A stretch of 20,187 bases of DNA from CAIPVR01 sp049316905. GTDB taxonomy: Bacteria > Actinomycetota > Acidimicrobiia > Acidimicrobiales > Microtrichaceae. The stretch lies in NCBI GenBank assembly GCA_049316905.1, contig JBMOJH010000059.1:1-20187 (forward strand), given 5' to 3'. Below, piece after piece: positions 5,551 through 12,770 of the stretch. Positions within the stretch are counted from its first letter, which is position 1. Every line of letters begins with the position of its first letter. The notes beneath the pieces were generated by a model. It made no database searches. It was not told the origin of the DNA and worked only from the letters and a program-made list of their open reading frames with translations. The position numbers and the translations under genes were made by a program.

Positions 5551-6639
5551 TCACGGACCGGTGGTGAGCAGGTCGTCGAGCGCCGCCCAGGTGCGTTCCA
5601 GGCCGGCCCGCTCGACCCGTTCGGCCTGGGTGTGGGCGAGGGTCGAGTCCCCCGGGCCGAGGTTGACCGCGGGCACACCGGCCGCCGCGAATCGGGCCAC
5701 GTCGGTCCATCCGAGCTTGGCCGTGACCGACAGCTGGTGACGTTCCACGAGGGCCGCCACGACGGGGTGGTCCACCGCCGGCCACGCCGCGGGTGAGCGG
5801 TCGATCACCGTGACCTCGTCACCCGGCTCGAGGTGCGGCGCGAGCACCTCTCGCACGTGGGCCTCGGCCTGGGCCAGGTCGCGGTCGGGGGCGAAGCGGT
5901 GGGCGATACGGACCACGGCCCGGTCGGGGACCACGTTGCCCGCCACCCCGCCCTCCACATGTGTGGCCTGGAGCGCCTCGTGGAACCGGCATCCGAGGAT
6001 CTCGGGACGGCGGGGCTCGTAGGCGTCGAGGTCGACGAGCAGCGCGCCCAGCCGGTGGATCGCGTTGCGGCCCATCCAGGCGCGGGCGGTGTGGGCGCGG
6101 GCACCCTCCAGCACCACCTCGAGGCGCAGCACCCCCTGGCAGCCCGCTTCGATCTGGCCCTCGGTGGGCTCACCCAGGACCGCGACGTCGCCCTCGAGGA
6201 GGTCGGGGCGCTCCGACATCAGCTCACCGAGGCCGGAGACGTCGCTCGCCACCTCCTCCCGCGCGTAGAAGACGTAGGTGACGTCCACCGCCGGTGCGGG
6301 ATGGCGCCGGGCGAGCTCGAGCATCACCGCGAGGCCGCCCTTCATGTCGGCCGAGCCGCAGCCCCAGAGGGTGTCGCCGTCGAGCCGCGCCGGCATGTTG
6401 TCGTTGACGGGCACCGTGTCGGTGTGGCCGCCGAGGACCACCCGGAGCGGCCGGCCGAGGAGCGTCCGGGCGACGAGGTTGTCGCCGACCCGGTGCACCT
6501 CCAGGTGCGGGAGCGACCGCAGCTCCTGCTCGAGCAGGTCGACGAGCGGACCCTCCCCGAACGAGACGGATTCGACGTCGACGAGCTCCGCGGTGAGCTG
6601 CAGGAGGTCGCCGGTGGAGAAGTGCGTGGTGGTCGTCAT
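5551..6639 (-). CDS. dapE: Succinyl-diaminopimelate desuccinylase
   Basis: Zn-dependent M20-family peptidase that releases L,L-diaminopimelate and succinate. It has 362 residues with complete metal and catalytic motifs: GGHTDTVP (His72, Asp74), GSADMKGG (Asp98, bridging ligand), YAREEV (Glu128 base and Glu129 ligand), GEPTE (Glu157) and TLAHTQAERV (His336). VEGGVAGNVVPD in the middle is typical of the dimerisation lid domain. The ATG at 6639 gives the expected N-terminus (LLQLTAELVDVESVSFGEG), although no good Shine-Dalgarno precedes it. It lies 128 bp after the proline-rich membrane protein and 58 bp before dapD, consistent with a dapE-dapD transcription unit. Confidence 0.95.
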   Translation of the reverse strand: MTTTTHFSTGDLLQLTAELVDVESVSFGEGPLVDLLEQELRSLPHLEVHRVGDNLVARTLLGRPLRVVLGGHTDTVPVNDNMPARLDGDTLWGCGSADMKGGLAVMLELARRHPAPAVDVTYVFYAREEVASDVSGLGELMSERPDLLEGDVAVLGEPTEGQIEAGCQGVLRLEVVLEGARAHTARAWMGRNAIHRLGALLVDLDAYEPRRPEILGCRFHEALQATHVEGGVAGNVVPDRAVVRIAHRFAPDRDLAQAEAHVREVLAPHLEPGDEVTVIDRSPAAWPAVDHPVVAALVERHQLSVTAKLGWTDVARFAAAGVPAVNLGPGDSTLAHTQAERVERAGLERTWAALDDLLTTGP

Positions 6640-6767
6640 GGTGGAAGGCCGGTCACCGCAACGCGGCGAGCGTGCGCCGACGGTCTACCGCAGGACGGTC
6701 CCCGACGAGGAGCGGGTTCGGCCCCGGGGCGCCATCGGCCGGTGACGCGCCCGGGACCGGTCGATGA

Positions 6768-7631
6768 TCAGGCCGGCGGCGGGGGCGGCGGGGGCGGGGC
6801 CTCGCCACCACCGGGCGGGGGCGGCGCGACGGGCGGGGCCGCGGGAGGCGGCGGCGCGGCCGGGGGTGCGGCGGGCGGCGCTGGCGGAGCTGCCGGCGGC
6901 GGAGCAGCGGGCGGTGCGGCCGGGGGCGGCGGAGCGGCGGGCGGCGCGGCCGGAGCCGCGGGCGGGGCTCCCGGGGGCGGTGGCGCGGCACCCGCACCGG
7001 GCGGGGGCGGCACCGGGGCACCGCCTCCGGTGGGGGCGAACCCGCCGGGCGGCGGCGGCACCGCAGCACCGGGGACACCGGCGGCGGGGATGACCCCGGC
7101 GTTGCGCTTCTTCCAACCCGAGCGCTTCACCAGGCCGACGATCAGGAAGATCACGCCGAGGATGAAGAACAGGACGCCGCCGCCGATGCCACCTGCGCCC
7201 ACGGCGAAGCCGCCGAGCGACGGGAGCGAGGCGACGAGGTACTTGCCCGAGGTGTCCGCCGCGCAGATCAGGCGGTAGCTGGCGCCCTCCTCCGTGGCGA
7301 AGGAGTAGGTGAGGTCGTAGGACTCGTTGTTGGCGGTGAAGTTGCCCTGGGTCGACCCCGGGTCCTCGAACTTGATGGGGTTGCCGTTCTCGTCCTCGCC
7401 CTGGCACTGCGGCGAGGGCGCCGTGGACAACACGTAGGCCTGCGTGTTGGACGAGTTGAAGGTGGTCTCGGTGCCCAGGTCGGTGGTGCTGGCCTGGTCC
7501 ACCACGTCCTGGATCGCGCCGATGGCCGAGGCGCAGCCGGCCGCGCCCGCGCCGCAGCCGGCCACGGCGAGGACCAGGAAGATGATGCCGGTGATGAGGA
7601 AGCCCTTCGGGGGCTTGGGTCCGTCTGCCAT
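6768..7631 (-). CDS. Two-TM membrane protein with long Pro/Ala-rich C-terminal tail, function unknown
   Basis: I do not recognise this family. The 287-residue protein starts at ATG 7631, with AGGAG six bases upstream. A short N-terminus (MADGPKPPKG) leads into TM1 (about 11-33, Gly/Ala/Cys-rich). An exported domain (about 40-140) follows, with Asn/Thr-rich sequence and Cys76 and Cys123 that could form a disulfide. TM2 spans about 143-168, followed by basic KRSGWKKR (169-176). That arrangement puts both ends in the cytoplasm by the positive-inside rule. The last 107 residues are almost entirely Pro, Ala and Gly with polyproline runs. It lies between dapC and dapE on the same strand, but 103 bp and 128 bp gaps suggest its own transcript. 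A role in cell-envelope assembly is only inference from neighbours. Confidence 0.8.
   Translation of the reverse strand: MADGPKPPKGFLITGIIFLVLAVAGCGAGAAGCASAIGAIQDVVDQASTTDLGTETTFNSSNTQAYVLSTAPSPQCQGEDENGNPIKFEDPGSTQGNFTANNESYDLTYSFATEEGASYRLICAADTSGKYLVASLPSLGGFAVGAGGIGGGVLFFILGVIFLIVGLVKRSGWKKRNAGVIPAAGVPGAAVPPPPGGFAPTGGGAPVPPPPGAGAAPPPPGAPPAAPAAPPAAPPPPAAPPAAPPPAAPPAPPAAPPAAPPPPAAPPVAPPPPGGGEAPPPPPPPPA
6771..7075. repeat. Low-complexity GGCGG-rich tract coding the Pro/Ala tail
   Basis: About 300 bp of near-repetitive plus-strand GGCGGCGC, GGCCGGGGG and similar units encode the polyproline/alanine tail on the minus strand. The units are imperfect. Length variation between strains and assembly errors are both likely here. 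Confidence 0.7.
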
Positions 7632-7658
7632 GGAGCGCTCCTGCGGAGTCGGGTGCGT

Positions 7659-7684
7659 CGCCGATCGGCGCGGCCTCCAGTATT
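7659..7684 (-). promoter_or_regulatory. Candidate promoter and operator of the proline-rich membrane protein
   Basis: The minus strand reads AATACT (7684-7679), a plausible -10. The perfect 12-bp palindrome CGCCGATCGGCG (7659-7670) then sits about where transcription would begin, 28 bp before the ATG. An operator role is speculative, and no -35 is clear. Confidence 0.3.
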
Positions 7685-7734
7685 GACGGATCGGGCCGGG
7701 ATCCGGCGGACCGATCACCGATGCGTGCCGATGG

Positions 7735-8868
7735 TCAGATCCGTCCGGCCACCAGGTCGAGTGCGTCGTCCGGCTGCACCACTGCGAGGCGCAGGTGGTC
7801 CGCACCTGCCGGACCGTAGAACTCGCCGGGGCTGCCCACGACGCCGAGCCGTTCGGCGAGACGGCGGGCCAGCGCCCAGGCGTCGCCGCCGGGGGCGGGC
7901 ACCCACAGGTAGAAGCCGCCGCCCGGCAACGGCACGTCGAGGTCGAGCCGGGCGAGCAGCCCGGCCAGCCGCTCGAGCCGGCCCCGGTAGCGGCGGCGCT
8001 GCAGCTCCACGTGGGCCTGGTCCCCGAGCGCCGCCACCCCGGCCGCCTGGGCGGGGCCGGGCACCATGAACCCCGCGTGCTTGCGCACCTCCGAGAGGTA
8101 GTGCACGAGCTCCGCGTCCCCCGAGTAGAACCCCACGCGCAGCCCTGCCAGGTTCGAGCGCTTCGACAACGAGTGCACCGCGACCACGCCCTCGGTCCCG
8201 TGCTCCAGGATCGTGCGCCCGGGCGGGACGCCGGGTGCCACCGGCTCGCCGTCCCAGGTGAACTCCACGTAGCACTCGTCGGAGAACACCGGCACGCCGT
8301 GGGTCCGCCCCCACGCCGCCACCGCGCCGAGGTCGTCGAGGCCGCCCGCCGGGTTGCCCGGCGTGTTCGACCACAGGCAGAGCGCCCGCGCCGCGTCGGC
8401 AGGGTCGATCGCGGAGAGGTCGAGGCGCCAGCGGTCGTCCACCGGGACCGGCACCGCCCGACACCCGGCCAGCGTGGCGCCCATCGAGTACGACGGGTAG
8501 CTCACCGCCGGGTAGAGCACGGTGTCGCGGGCCGGGTCGCGCAGGCGCAGCCAGTGCGGCAGACCCGCCACGAACTCCTTGGTGCCGATGCACGCGGCCA
8601 CGTGGCCGGGGTCGACCGTCACGGCGAGGCGCCGGGCGAACCAGGCCGCCACCGCCTCACGCAGGGGCGGGGTGCCGATCGAGGCGGGGTAGCCGCGCTC
8701 GGCCCCGGAACCGGCGAGCGCGGCCACGACCGCCGGGTCCGGTGGGTCGCACGGCGTGCCGATCGAGAGGTCGACCGCGCCACCGGGCAGCGCCGCGGCC
8801 ACCACCTGCAGCTCGCGCAGGCGGTCGTAGGGGTACGGCGGGGGGACGAACCCGGCGGGTGCGCTCAC
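7735..8868 (-). CDS. dapC: N-succinyl-L,L-diaminopimelate aminotransferase
   Basis: PLP-dependent class I/II aminotransferase, 377 residues. It uses glutamate to form N-succinyl-L,L-DAP in the succinylase branch. Seen motifs: DLSIGTPCDPPDP (33-45), GYPASIGTPPLREAVAAWF (59-77), SNTPGNPAG (Asn168), SDECYVEF (Asp197 and Tyr200) and HSLSKRSNLAGLRVGF with the PLP lysine Lys236. The DapC assignment over other aminotransferases rests on resemblance to actinobacterial DapC and on the dapF, dapE and dapD neighbours. The GTG start at 8868 overlaps the hflX stop in a GTGA arrangement, so translation is probably coupled; longer upstream starts would lie inside hflX. Confidence 0.9.
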   Translation of the reverse strand: MSAPAGFVPPPYPYDRLRELQVVAAALPGGAVDLSIGTPCDPPDPAVVAALAGSGAERGYPASIGTPPLREAVAAWFARRLAVTVDPGHVAACIGTKEFVAGLPHWLRLRDPARDTVLYPAVSYPSYSMGATLAGCRAVPVPVDDRWRLDLSAIDPADAARALCLWSNTPGNPAGGLDDLGAVAAWGRTHGVPVFSDECYVEFTWDGEPVAPGVPPGRTILEHGTEGVVAVHSLSKRSNLAGLRVGFYSGDAELVHYLSEVRKHAGFMVPGPAQAAGVAALGDQAHVELQRRRYRGRLERLAGLLARLDLDVPLPGGGFYLWVPAPGGDAWALARRLAERLGVVGSPGEFYGPAGADHLRLAVVQPDDALDLVAGRI

Positions 8869-10250
8869 CGCGCCTGTTCCCCGGGCGACACGGCGAACTC
8901 CGTGAACCGACCGGCGTCGCGCTCGCCCATCCGCACCGACACCCGCACGCCGGTCTCGCCCGCGGTCTCGGTGAGCACGTCGCCGGAACGGTGCAGCGCG
9001 GCGAGCACGTCGCCACGGTCGTAGGGCACCTCGAGCTCCACCGCGGGCGTGAGGGCGCGGAGCCGGTCGCCGATGCGCAGCAGCAGGTCGTCCACGCCCT
9101 CGCCCGTGACCGCGGAGATCGCCACCGACCCCGGGTGCCGGGCGGCCTGCTCCGCCGCGCCGGGCCCGCGGTCGGCCTTGTTGAAGACGAGCAGCTCGGG
9201 CAGCTCGGCACCGCCGATCTCGCGCACCACCTCGTGCACCGCCGCGATCTGGCCGTCGGGATCGGCCGCGGACCCGTCGACCACGTGGACCAGGAGGTCG
9301 GCCTCGTTCGCCACCTCGAGCGTTCCCTTGAAGGCCTCCACCAGCTGGTGGGGCAACTTGCGGACGAAGCCGACCGTGTCGGTGCACAGCACGGTCTCCC
9401 CACCGGGGAGCTTGAGCCGGCGGGTGGTGGCATCGAGCGTGGCGAACAGCCGGTCCTCCACCAGCACCCCGGCATCGGTGAGCCGGTTGAGCAGCGTGGA
9501 CTTGCCGGCGTTCGTGTACCCGACGATCACCACGTGGTGCAGGCCGCCGCGCACCCGCGACCGGCGCTGGGTGTCACGGACCTTCGCGATGTGGCGGAGG
9601 TCGGCCTCCAGCTTGTGGATCTGGCGGGTGATCCGCCGCCGGTCGATCTCGAGCTGGGTCTCGCCGGGGCCGCCGCGGGTGCCGATGTTGCCCATCTGCT
9701 GCGAGAGCGACCGGCCCTTGCCCCGCAGCCGCGGCAGCCGGTAGCGGTACATCGCCAGTTGGACCTGCGCCTTGCCCTCCTGGCTGTGGGCGTTCTGGGC
9801 GAAGATGTCGAGGATGACCGCCGTGCGGTCGATGGCCGAACGCCCGAGGATCTTCTCGAGGTTGTTCTGCTGGGCGGGACTGAGCTCGTCGTCGAAGACC
9901 ACGGTGTCGCAGTCCGTCGCCTCGGCCAGCCGGCGGATCTCCTCCACCTTGCCCTTGCCCACGTAGGTGGCGGGATCCGGTGAGGTGCGCCGCTGCACGA
10001 CCCGGCCGACCACGTCGGCCCCCGCCGTGTCGACGAGGAGCTCGAGCTCGTCGAGGGAGGCGTCCACGAGCTCCTCGTCGTGCGGCGGGAAGCTGACGCC
10101 CACCAGCAGGATCCGCTCACGGAACGTCCGCTCGATGAACGCGGCGGTCTCGCCACCGAACTCACCGAAGCCGCCGCGGTGGGACTCCTCGGCGCCCTCG
10201 TCGACGACGGGCAGCTCGCCCTCCTCGATCCAGTCGTCGTCACCGGTCAC
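8865..10250 (-). CDS. hflX: GTPase HflX
   Basis: Ribosome-associated GTPase that splits or rescues stalled 70S ribosomes under stress. The 461-residue protein carries the N-terminal HflX domain (VGVSFPP near 50, PDPATYVGKGKVEEI 91-105, FDDELSPAQQNNLE 119-132, DRTAVILDIFAQNAHS), the signature GPGETQLEIDRRRI (194-207), then G1 GYTNAGKST (244-252), G3 DTVGF (291-295) and G4 NKAD (357-360). GTG at 10250 is chosen because AGGGGG (minus strand 10261-10256) lies 5 bases upstream. It overlaps the end of dapF by 11 bp and shares GTGA with dapC, so dapF, hflX and dapC look like one translationally coupled unit. The acidic N-terminus before residue 40 is variable in this family. Confidence 0.96.
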   Translation of the reverse strand: MTGDDDWIEEGELPVVDEGAEESHRGGFGEFGGETAAFIERTFRERILLVGVSFPPHDEELVDASLDELELLVDTAGADVVGRVVQRRTSPDPATYVGKGKVEEIRRLAEATDCDTVVFDDELSPAQQNNLEKILGRSAIDRTAVILDIFAQNAHSQEGKAQVQLAMYRYRLPRLRGKGRSLSQQMGNIGTRGGPGETQLEIDRRRITRQIHKLEADLRHIAKVRDTQRRSRVRGGLHHVVIVGYTNAGKSTLLNRLTDAGVLVEDRLFATLDATTRRLKLPGGETVLCTDTVGFVRKLPHQLVEAFKGTLEVANEADLLVHVVDGSAADPDGQIAAVHEVVREIGGAELPELLVFNKADRGPGAAEQAARHPGSVAISAVTGEGVDDLLLRIGDRLRALTPAVELEVPYDRGDVLAALHRSGDVLTETAGETGVRVSVRMGERDAGRFTEFAVSPGEQAR

Positions 10251-11067
10251 GGCCACCCCCTCGGGGGTCGTGCGGCACGGTGACCTCGGCGACGTAGGTG
10301 GAGGGCCCGGCCAGGAGCGCGCCGTCGGCGGTGAGCACCACGGTGGCGTCGCCACCCGGCATCGTGACGGTGACCTCGTTCCCCACCACGCCCCAGCCGT
10401 GCGCGGCGGCGGCCGCGGCCACGGCGCCGGACCCACACGCCCGGGTGATCCCCACGCCGCGCTCCCACACCCGCAACCGAAGCCCCGACGGCCCGGCCGG
10501 CTCGACCACGTGCACGTTGATGCCCGCCGCGAAGCCGGCCTCCAACCGGGGGCCGACCTCCTCGAGGTCCACGGCGTCGACGTCGTCGACCTGCAGGACC
10601 AGGTGCGGGTTGCCCACGTCGACCGTCGCCCGGTTCGCGGCGGGCTCGGCGGCCGCGTCAGGGGTGAGAGCGGGCCCGGCGCGGACCCCGCCCATGTCCA
10701 CCTCGAGCAGCGCCACGCCCCGGACGTCGCCACCGAGCACGCGCACCCGGCGACGACCGCCCGGCGTGTCGATCAGCAGGTCGCCCTCGGTGCGGTCGGC
10801 GGCCATCAGGATCGCCTGGGCCAGGCACCGGATGCCGTTGCCGGAGATCTCCGCCTCCGAGCCGTCGGCGTTGAGCAGGACCATCCGGGCGTCCGCGCCG
10901 GGGCGGTCGGGGGCCAGGGCGTGCAGGAGCCCGTCGGCGCCGATGCCGAGGTGCCGGTCGCACAGGGCACGCGCTACGGCGGGGTCCGGCACGAGACCGG
11001 GGTTCCGCTCGGCGAGCGCGACGAGGAAGTCGTTGCCGAGGCCGTGGTGCTTGGTGAGGTGGAGCAT
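10240..11067 (-). CDS. dapF: Diaminopimelate epimerase
   Basis: Cofactor-independent epimerase converting L,L-DAP to meso-DAP for peptidoglycan and lysine. The 275-residue protein has both catalytic cysteines: Cys81 in EISGNGIRC and Cys211 in ITRACGSGA. Other family motifs are KHHGLGNDFLV at the N-terminus, DRHLGIGADG (38-46) and DVGNPHLVL (150-158). The ATG at 11067 is the natural start, but no Shine-Dalgarno precedes it. Instead, a 13-bp tandem repeat begins 10 bp upstream. Its 3' end overlaps hflX by 11 bp. Confidence 0.96.
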   Translation of the reverse strand: MLHLTKHHGLGNDFLVALAERNPGLVPDPAVARALCDRHLGIGADGLLHALAPDRPGADARMVLLNADGSEAEISGNGIRCLAQAILMAADRTEGDLLIDTPGGRRRVRVLGGDVRGVALLEVDMGGVRAGPALTPDAAAEPAANRATVDVGNPHLVLQVDDVDAVDLEEVGPRLEAGFAAGINVHVVEPAGPSGLRLRVWERGVGITRACGSGAVAAAAAAHGWGVVGNEVTVTMPGGDATVVLTADGALLAGPSTYVAEVTVPHDPRGGGRDR

Positions 11068-11077
11068 GCGGTCGTCA

Positions 11078-11142
11078 GTGGGTCGCGTTCGTGGGTCGCG
11101 TTCGTGGGTCGCGTTCGTGGGTCGCGTCAGTGGGTCGGGAGC
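11078..11142. repeat. 13-bp tandem repeat between miaA and dapF
   Basis: GTGGGTCGCGTTC occurs three times exactly in tandem (11078-11090, 11091-11103, 11104-11116). A copy differing only at the last base follows (11117-11129), then a degenerate fifth copy (11130-11142). The array covers the last codons and stop of miaA and runs to 10 bp before the dapF ATG, replacing any Shine-Dalgarno sequence. Confidence 0.9.
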
Positions 11143-12173
11143 GTCGGGGCGGGGCCGCCCACGGTAGCGGCGGACCCCCGGCGCTCACGGGCGCATTCGG
11201 ACCAGTGGGCGTCGATCCGCTCGGCCAGGGCGGCGCGGTCGGGGACCCGGGGGTCCGGCGGGTCGAACCACGTGATGCGGGGGTCGCGGCGGAACCAGCG
11301 CTCCTGGCGCACGGCGAACTGCCGGGTCCTCCGCACCGCGAGCTCCGCGGCCTCCTCGAGCGAGCACTCGCCGCGCAGGTGCGTCAGCAGCTCCCGGTAG
11401 CCGAGCGCCTCCGCAGCGGTGCGCGACAGCCCGTCGGGCCGCGCGGCCAGGGCCCGCACCTCGTCGAGCAGGCCGGCGGCCATCTGCGCGTCCCAGCGGG
11501 CAGCCACCCGCTCGCCGACCACGTCACGCGGGAGGCGGATGCCGGTGAGCACGAACGGCGTGGCCTCGTAGACGCCGAGGCCGGGACCACCGGCGGAGAA
11601 CGGCCGTCCGGAACCGAGCGTCACCTCGAGGGCCCGAAGGAGCCGACGGCGGTTGTTCGGTTCGATGCGCCGCGCACCGAGCGGGTCGAGCTCCTCGAGC
11701 CGCGCCCGGAGCTCCTCGATGGGGAGTTCCTCGAGGGCCTCGAGCACCTCCGGGTAGCGGCCGGGCACCTGGAGGCCGTCGGTCACGGCCCGGACGTAGA
11801 GCCCGGTCCCGCCCACGAGCACCGCGTCGGCCCCGCGGCCCTCCACGCCGGCGAGCGCTGCGGCCACGTCGTCGCGGAAGCGGACCACCGAGTACTCCTC
11901 GGAGGGGTCGGCCACGTCGATCAGGTGGTGCGGCACCACGGCGCGCTCGGCCTCGGTCGGGGTGGCGGTGCCCACGTCCATGCCCCGGTAGACCGCCATC
12001 GAGTCGCAGCTGATGATCTCGGTGGGCCGGCCCGCGGCGGTGCGCCGACGGGCGAGCTCCAGCGCCACGGCCGACTTCCCGGACGCCGTGCAGCCGACGA
12101 GCACGAGGTGCCGGCCGGCTCTCGGCGCGGGCGCGCCGGGCGCAGTGGCGGTATCCCGGTCGGGGTTGCTCAT
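11127..12173 (-). CDS. miaA: tRNA dimethylallyltransferase
   Basis: Adds a dimethylallyl group to N6 of A37 in tRNAs reading UNN codons. The product is the substrate of MiaB, encoded two genes upstream. The 348-residue protein has the P-loop GCTASGKS (27-34), EIISCDSMAVYRGMDVGTATP (about 52-72), PHHLIDVADPSEEYSV, VGGTGLYVRA, the NNRRRLLRALEV segment, LTGIRLPRDV and EALGYRELLTHLRG, ending with RTRQFAVRQERWFRRDPRITWFD-like sequence (tRNA-binding end). The ATG at 12173 overlaps the preceding gene's stop as ATGA. The last residues (about 333-348) are low in conservation and run into the 13-bp repeat array, so the C-terminus may be repeat-derived. Confidence 0.96.
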   Translation of the reverse strand: MSNPDRDTATAPGAPAPRAGRHLVLVGCTASGKSAVALELARRRTAAGRPTEIISCDSMAVYRGMDVGTATPTEAERAVVPHHLIDVADPSEEYSVVRFRDDVAAALAGVEGRGADAVLVGGTGLYVRAVTDGLQVPGRYPEVLEALEELPIEELRARLEELDPLGARRIEPNNRRRLLRALEVTLGSGRPFSAGGPGLGVYEATPFVLTGIRLPRDVVGERVAARWDAQMAAGLLDEVRALAARPDGLSRTAAEALGYRELLTHLRGECSLEEAAELAVRRTRQFAVRQERWFRRDPRITWFDPPDPRVPDRAALAERIDAHWSECARERRGSAATVGGPAPTLPTH

Positions 12174-12733
12174 GGGGCGCCCGTGAGCACGTCGGCGAGG
12201 GCCCACCAGTCGAGCCGCACCGGATCGGGTTGCGGGTGGCCGGCCCGTTCGAGCAGGTCGGGCACGAGCATCGGCCCCAGGTCCAGGGCCACCGACCGCG
12301 CCGCCACCGCCAGGTCCCGGTAGGGGTCCGCGAGCGCGGCGGCCGACCAGTCCGCGAAGCCGAGCGGGCGGCCCCCGTCGCAGCGGAGGTGTGCGAGGTC
12401 GGCCCGGCCGTGGGTGGGCACCACGCCGGAGTGGGCGTCGACCGCGGCGGCGCCGCTCGCGAGGACCCCGAGGAGGCGCGCCGGTTCCATGTGGGCGTAG
12501 GCAGGATCCAGCGTGTCGGGGCGCACCTCCCCGGACTCGATCCGGGTGCGGGCGAGTTCGACCACGTCCGCGGCGCGGAGCTGCGCCCAACCGTCTGGTG
12601 CCGCCGCCGAGTGGAGGCGGGCGATGGTGTCGCCGAGCAGCCCGACGGTCCGTTCCGGCTCGTAGCGGTACTCCACCTCCGTGGCGGGTTCGCCCCGGTC
12701 GGTCGCGTCGAGATCGGCGGGGGCGGTGCTCAC
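12170..12733 (-). CDS. Phosphotransferase (APH-like) C-lobe protein, possibly inactive
   Basis: A 187-residue protein resembling only the C-terminal lobe of aminoglycoside/fructosamine phosphotransferases. Visible are a linker helix ending LGDTIARLHS (33-42), a catalytic-loop-like VVPTHGRADLAHL (104-116) and a metal-loop-like GFADWSAAALADPYRDLAVAARS (125-147). The canonical HGDxxxxN is disturbed: Asp112 is displaced and the Asn is absent. The ATP-binding N-lobe is missing too, so it may be a pseudokinase or a decayed kinase. GTG at 12733 is taken because longer starts overlap the end of miaB, but its ribosome-binding site is poor and the start is uncertain. The ATGA overlap with miaA suggests co-translation. 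I cannot assign a substrate. Confidence 0.65.
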   Translation of the reverse strand: MSTAPADLDATDRGEPATEVEYRYEPERTVGLLGDTIARLHSAAAPDGWAQLRAADVVELARTRIESGEVRPDTLDPAYAHMEPARLLGVLASGAAAVDAHSGVVPTHGRADLAHLRCDGGRPLGFADWSAAALADPYRDLAVAARSVALDLGPMLVPDLLERAGHPQPDPVRLDWWALADVLTGAP

Positions 12734-12770
12734 CCGACGGACACCCCGTTCGGCCCGCGGTGGAGCCCGC

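Noticed and set aside
5833..7278. Plus-strand Gly/Ala-rich reading frame resembling a PGRS-like protein
   Set aside because: It is the exact antisense of dapE and of the polyproline tail; the Gly/Ala richness simply mirrors Pro/Ala codons.
11078..11142. CRISPR-like array
   Set aside because: The 13-bp units are directly adjacent with no spacers, so it is a simple tandem repeat.
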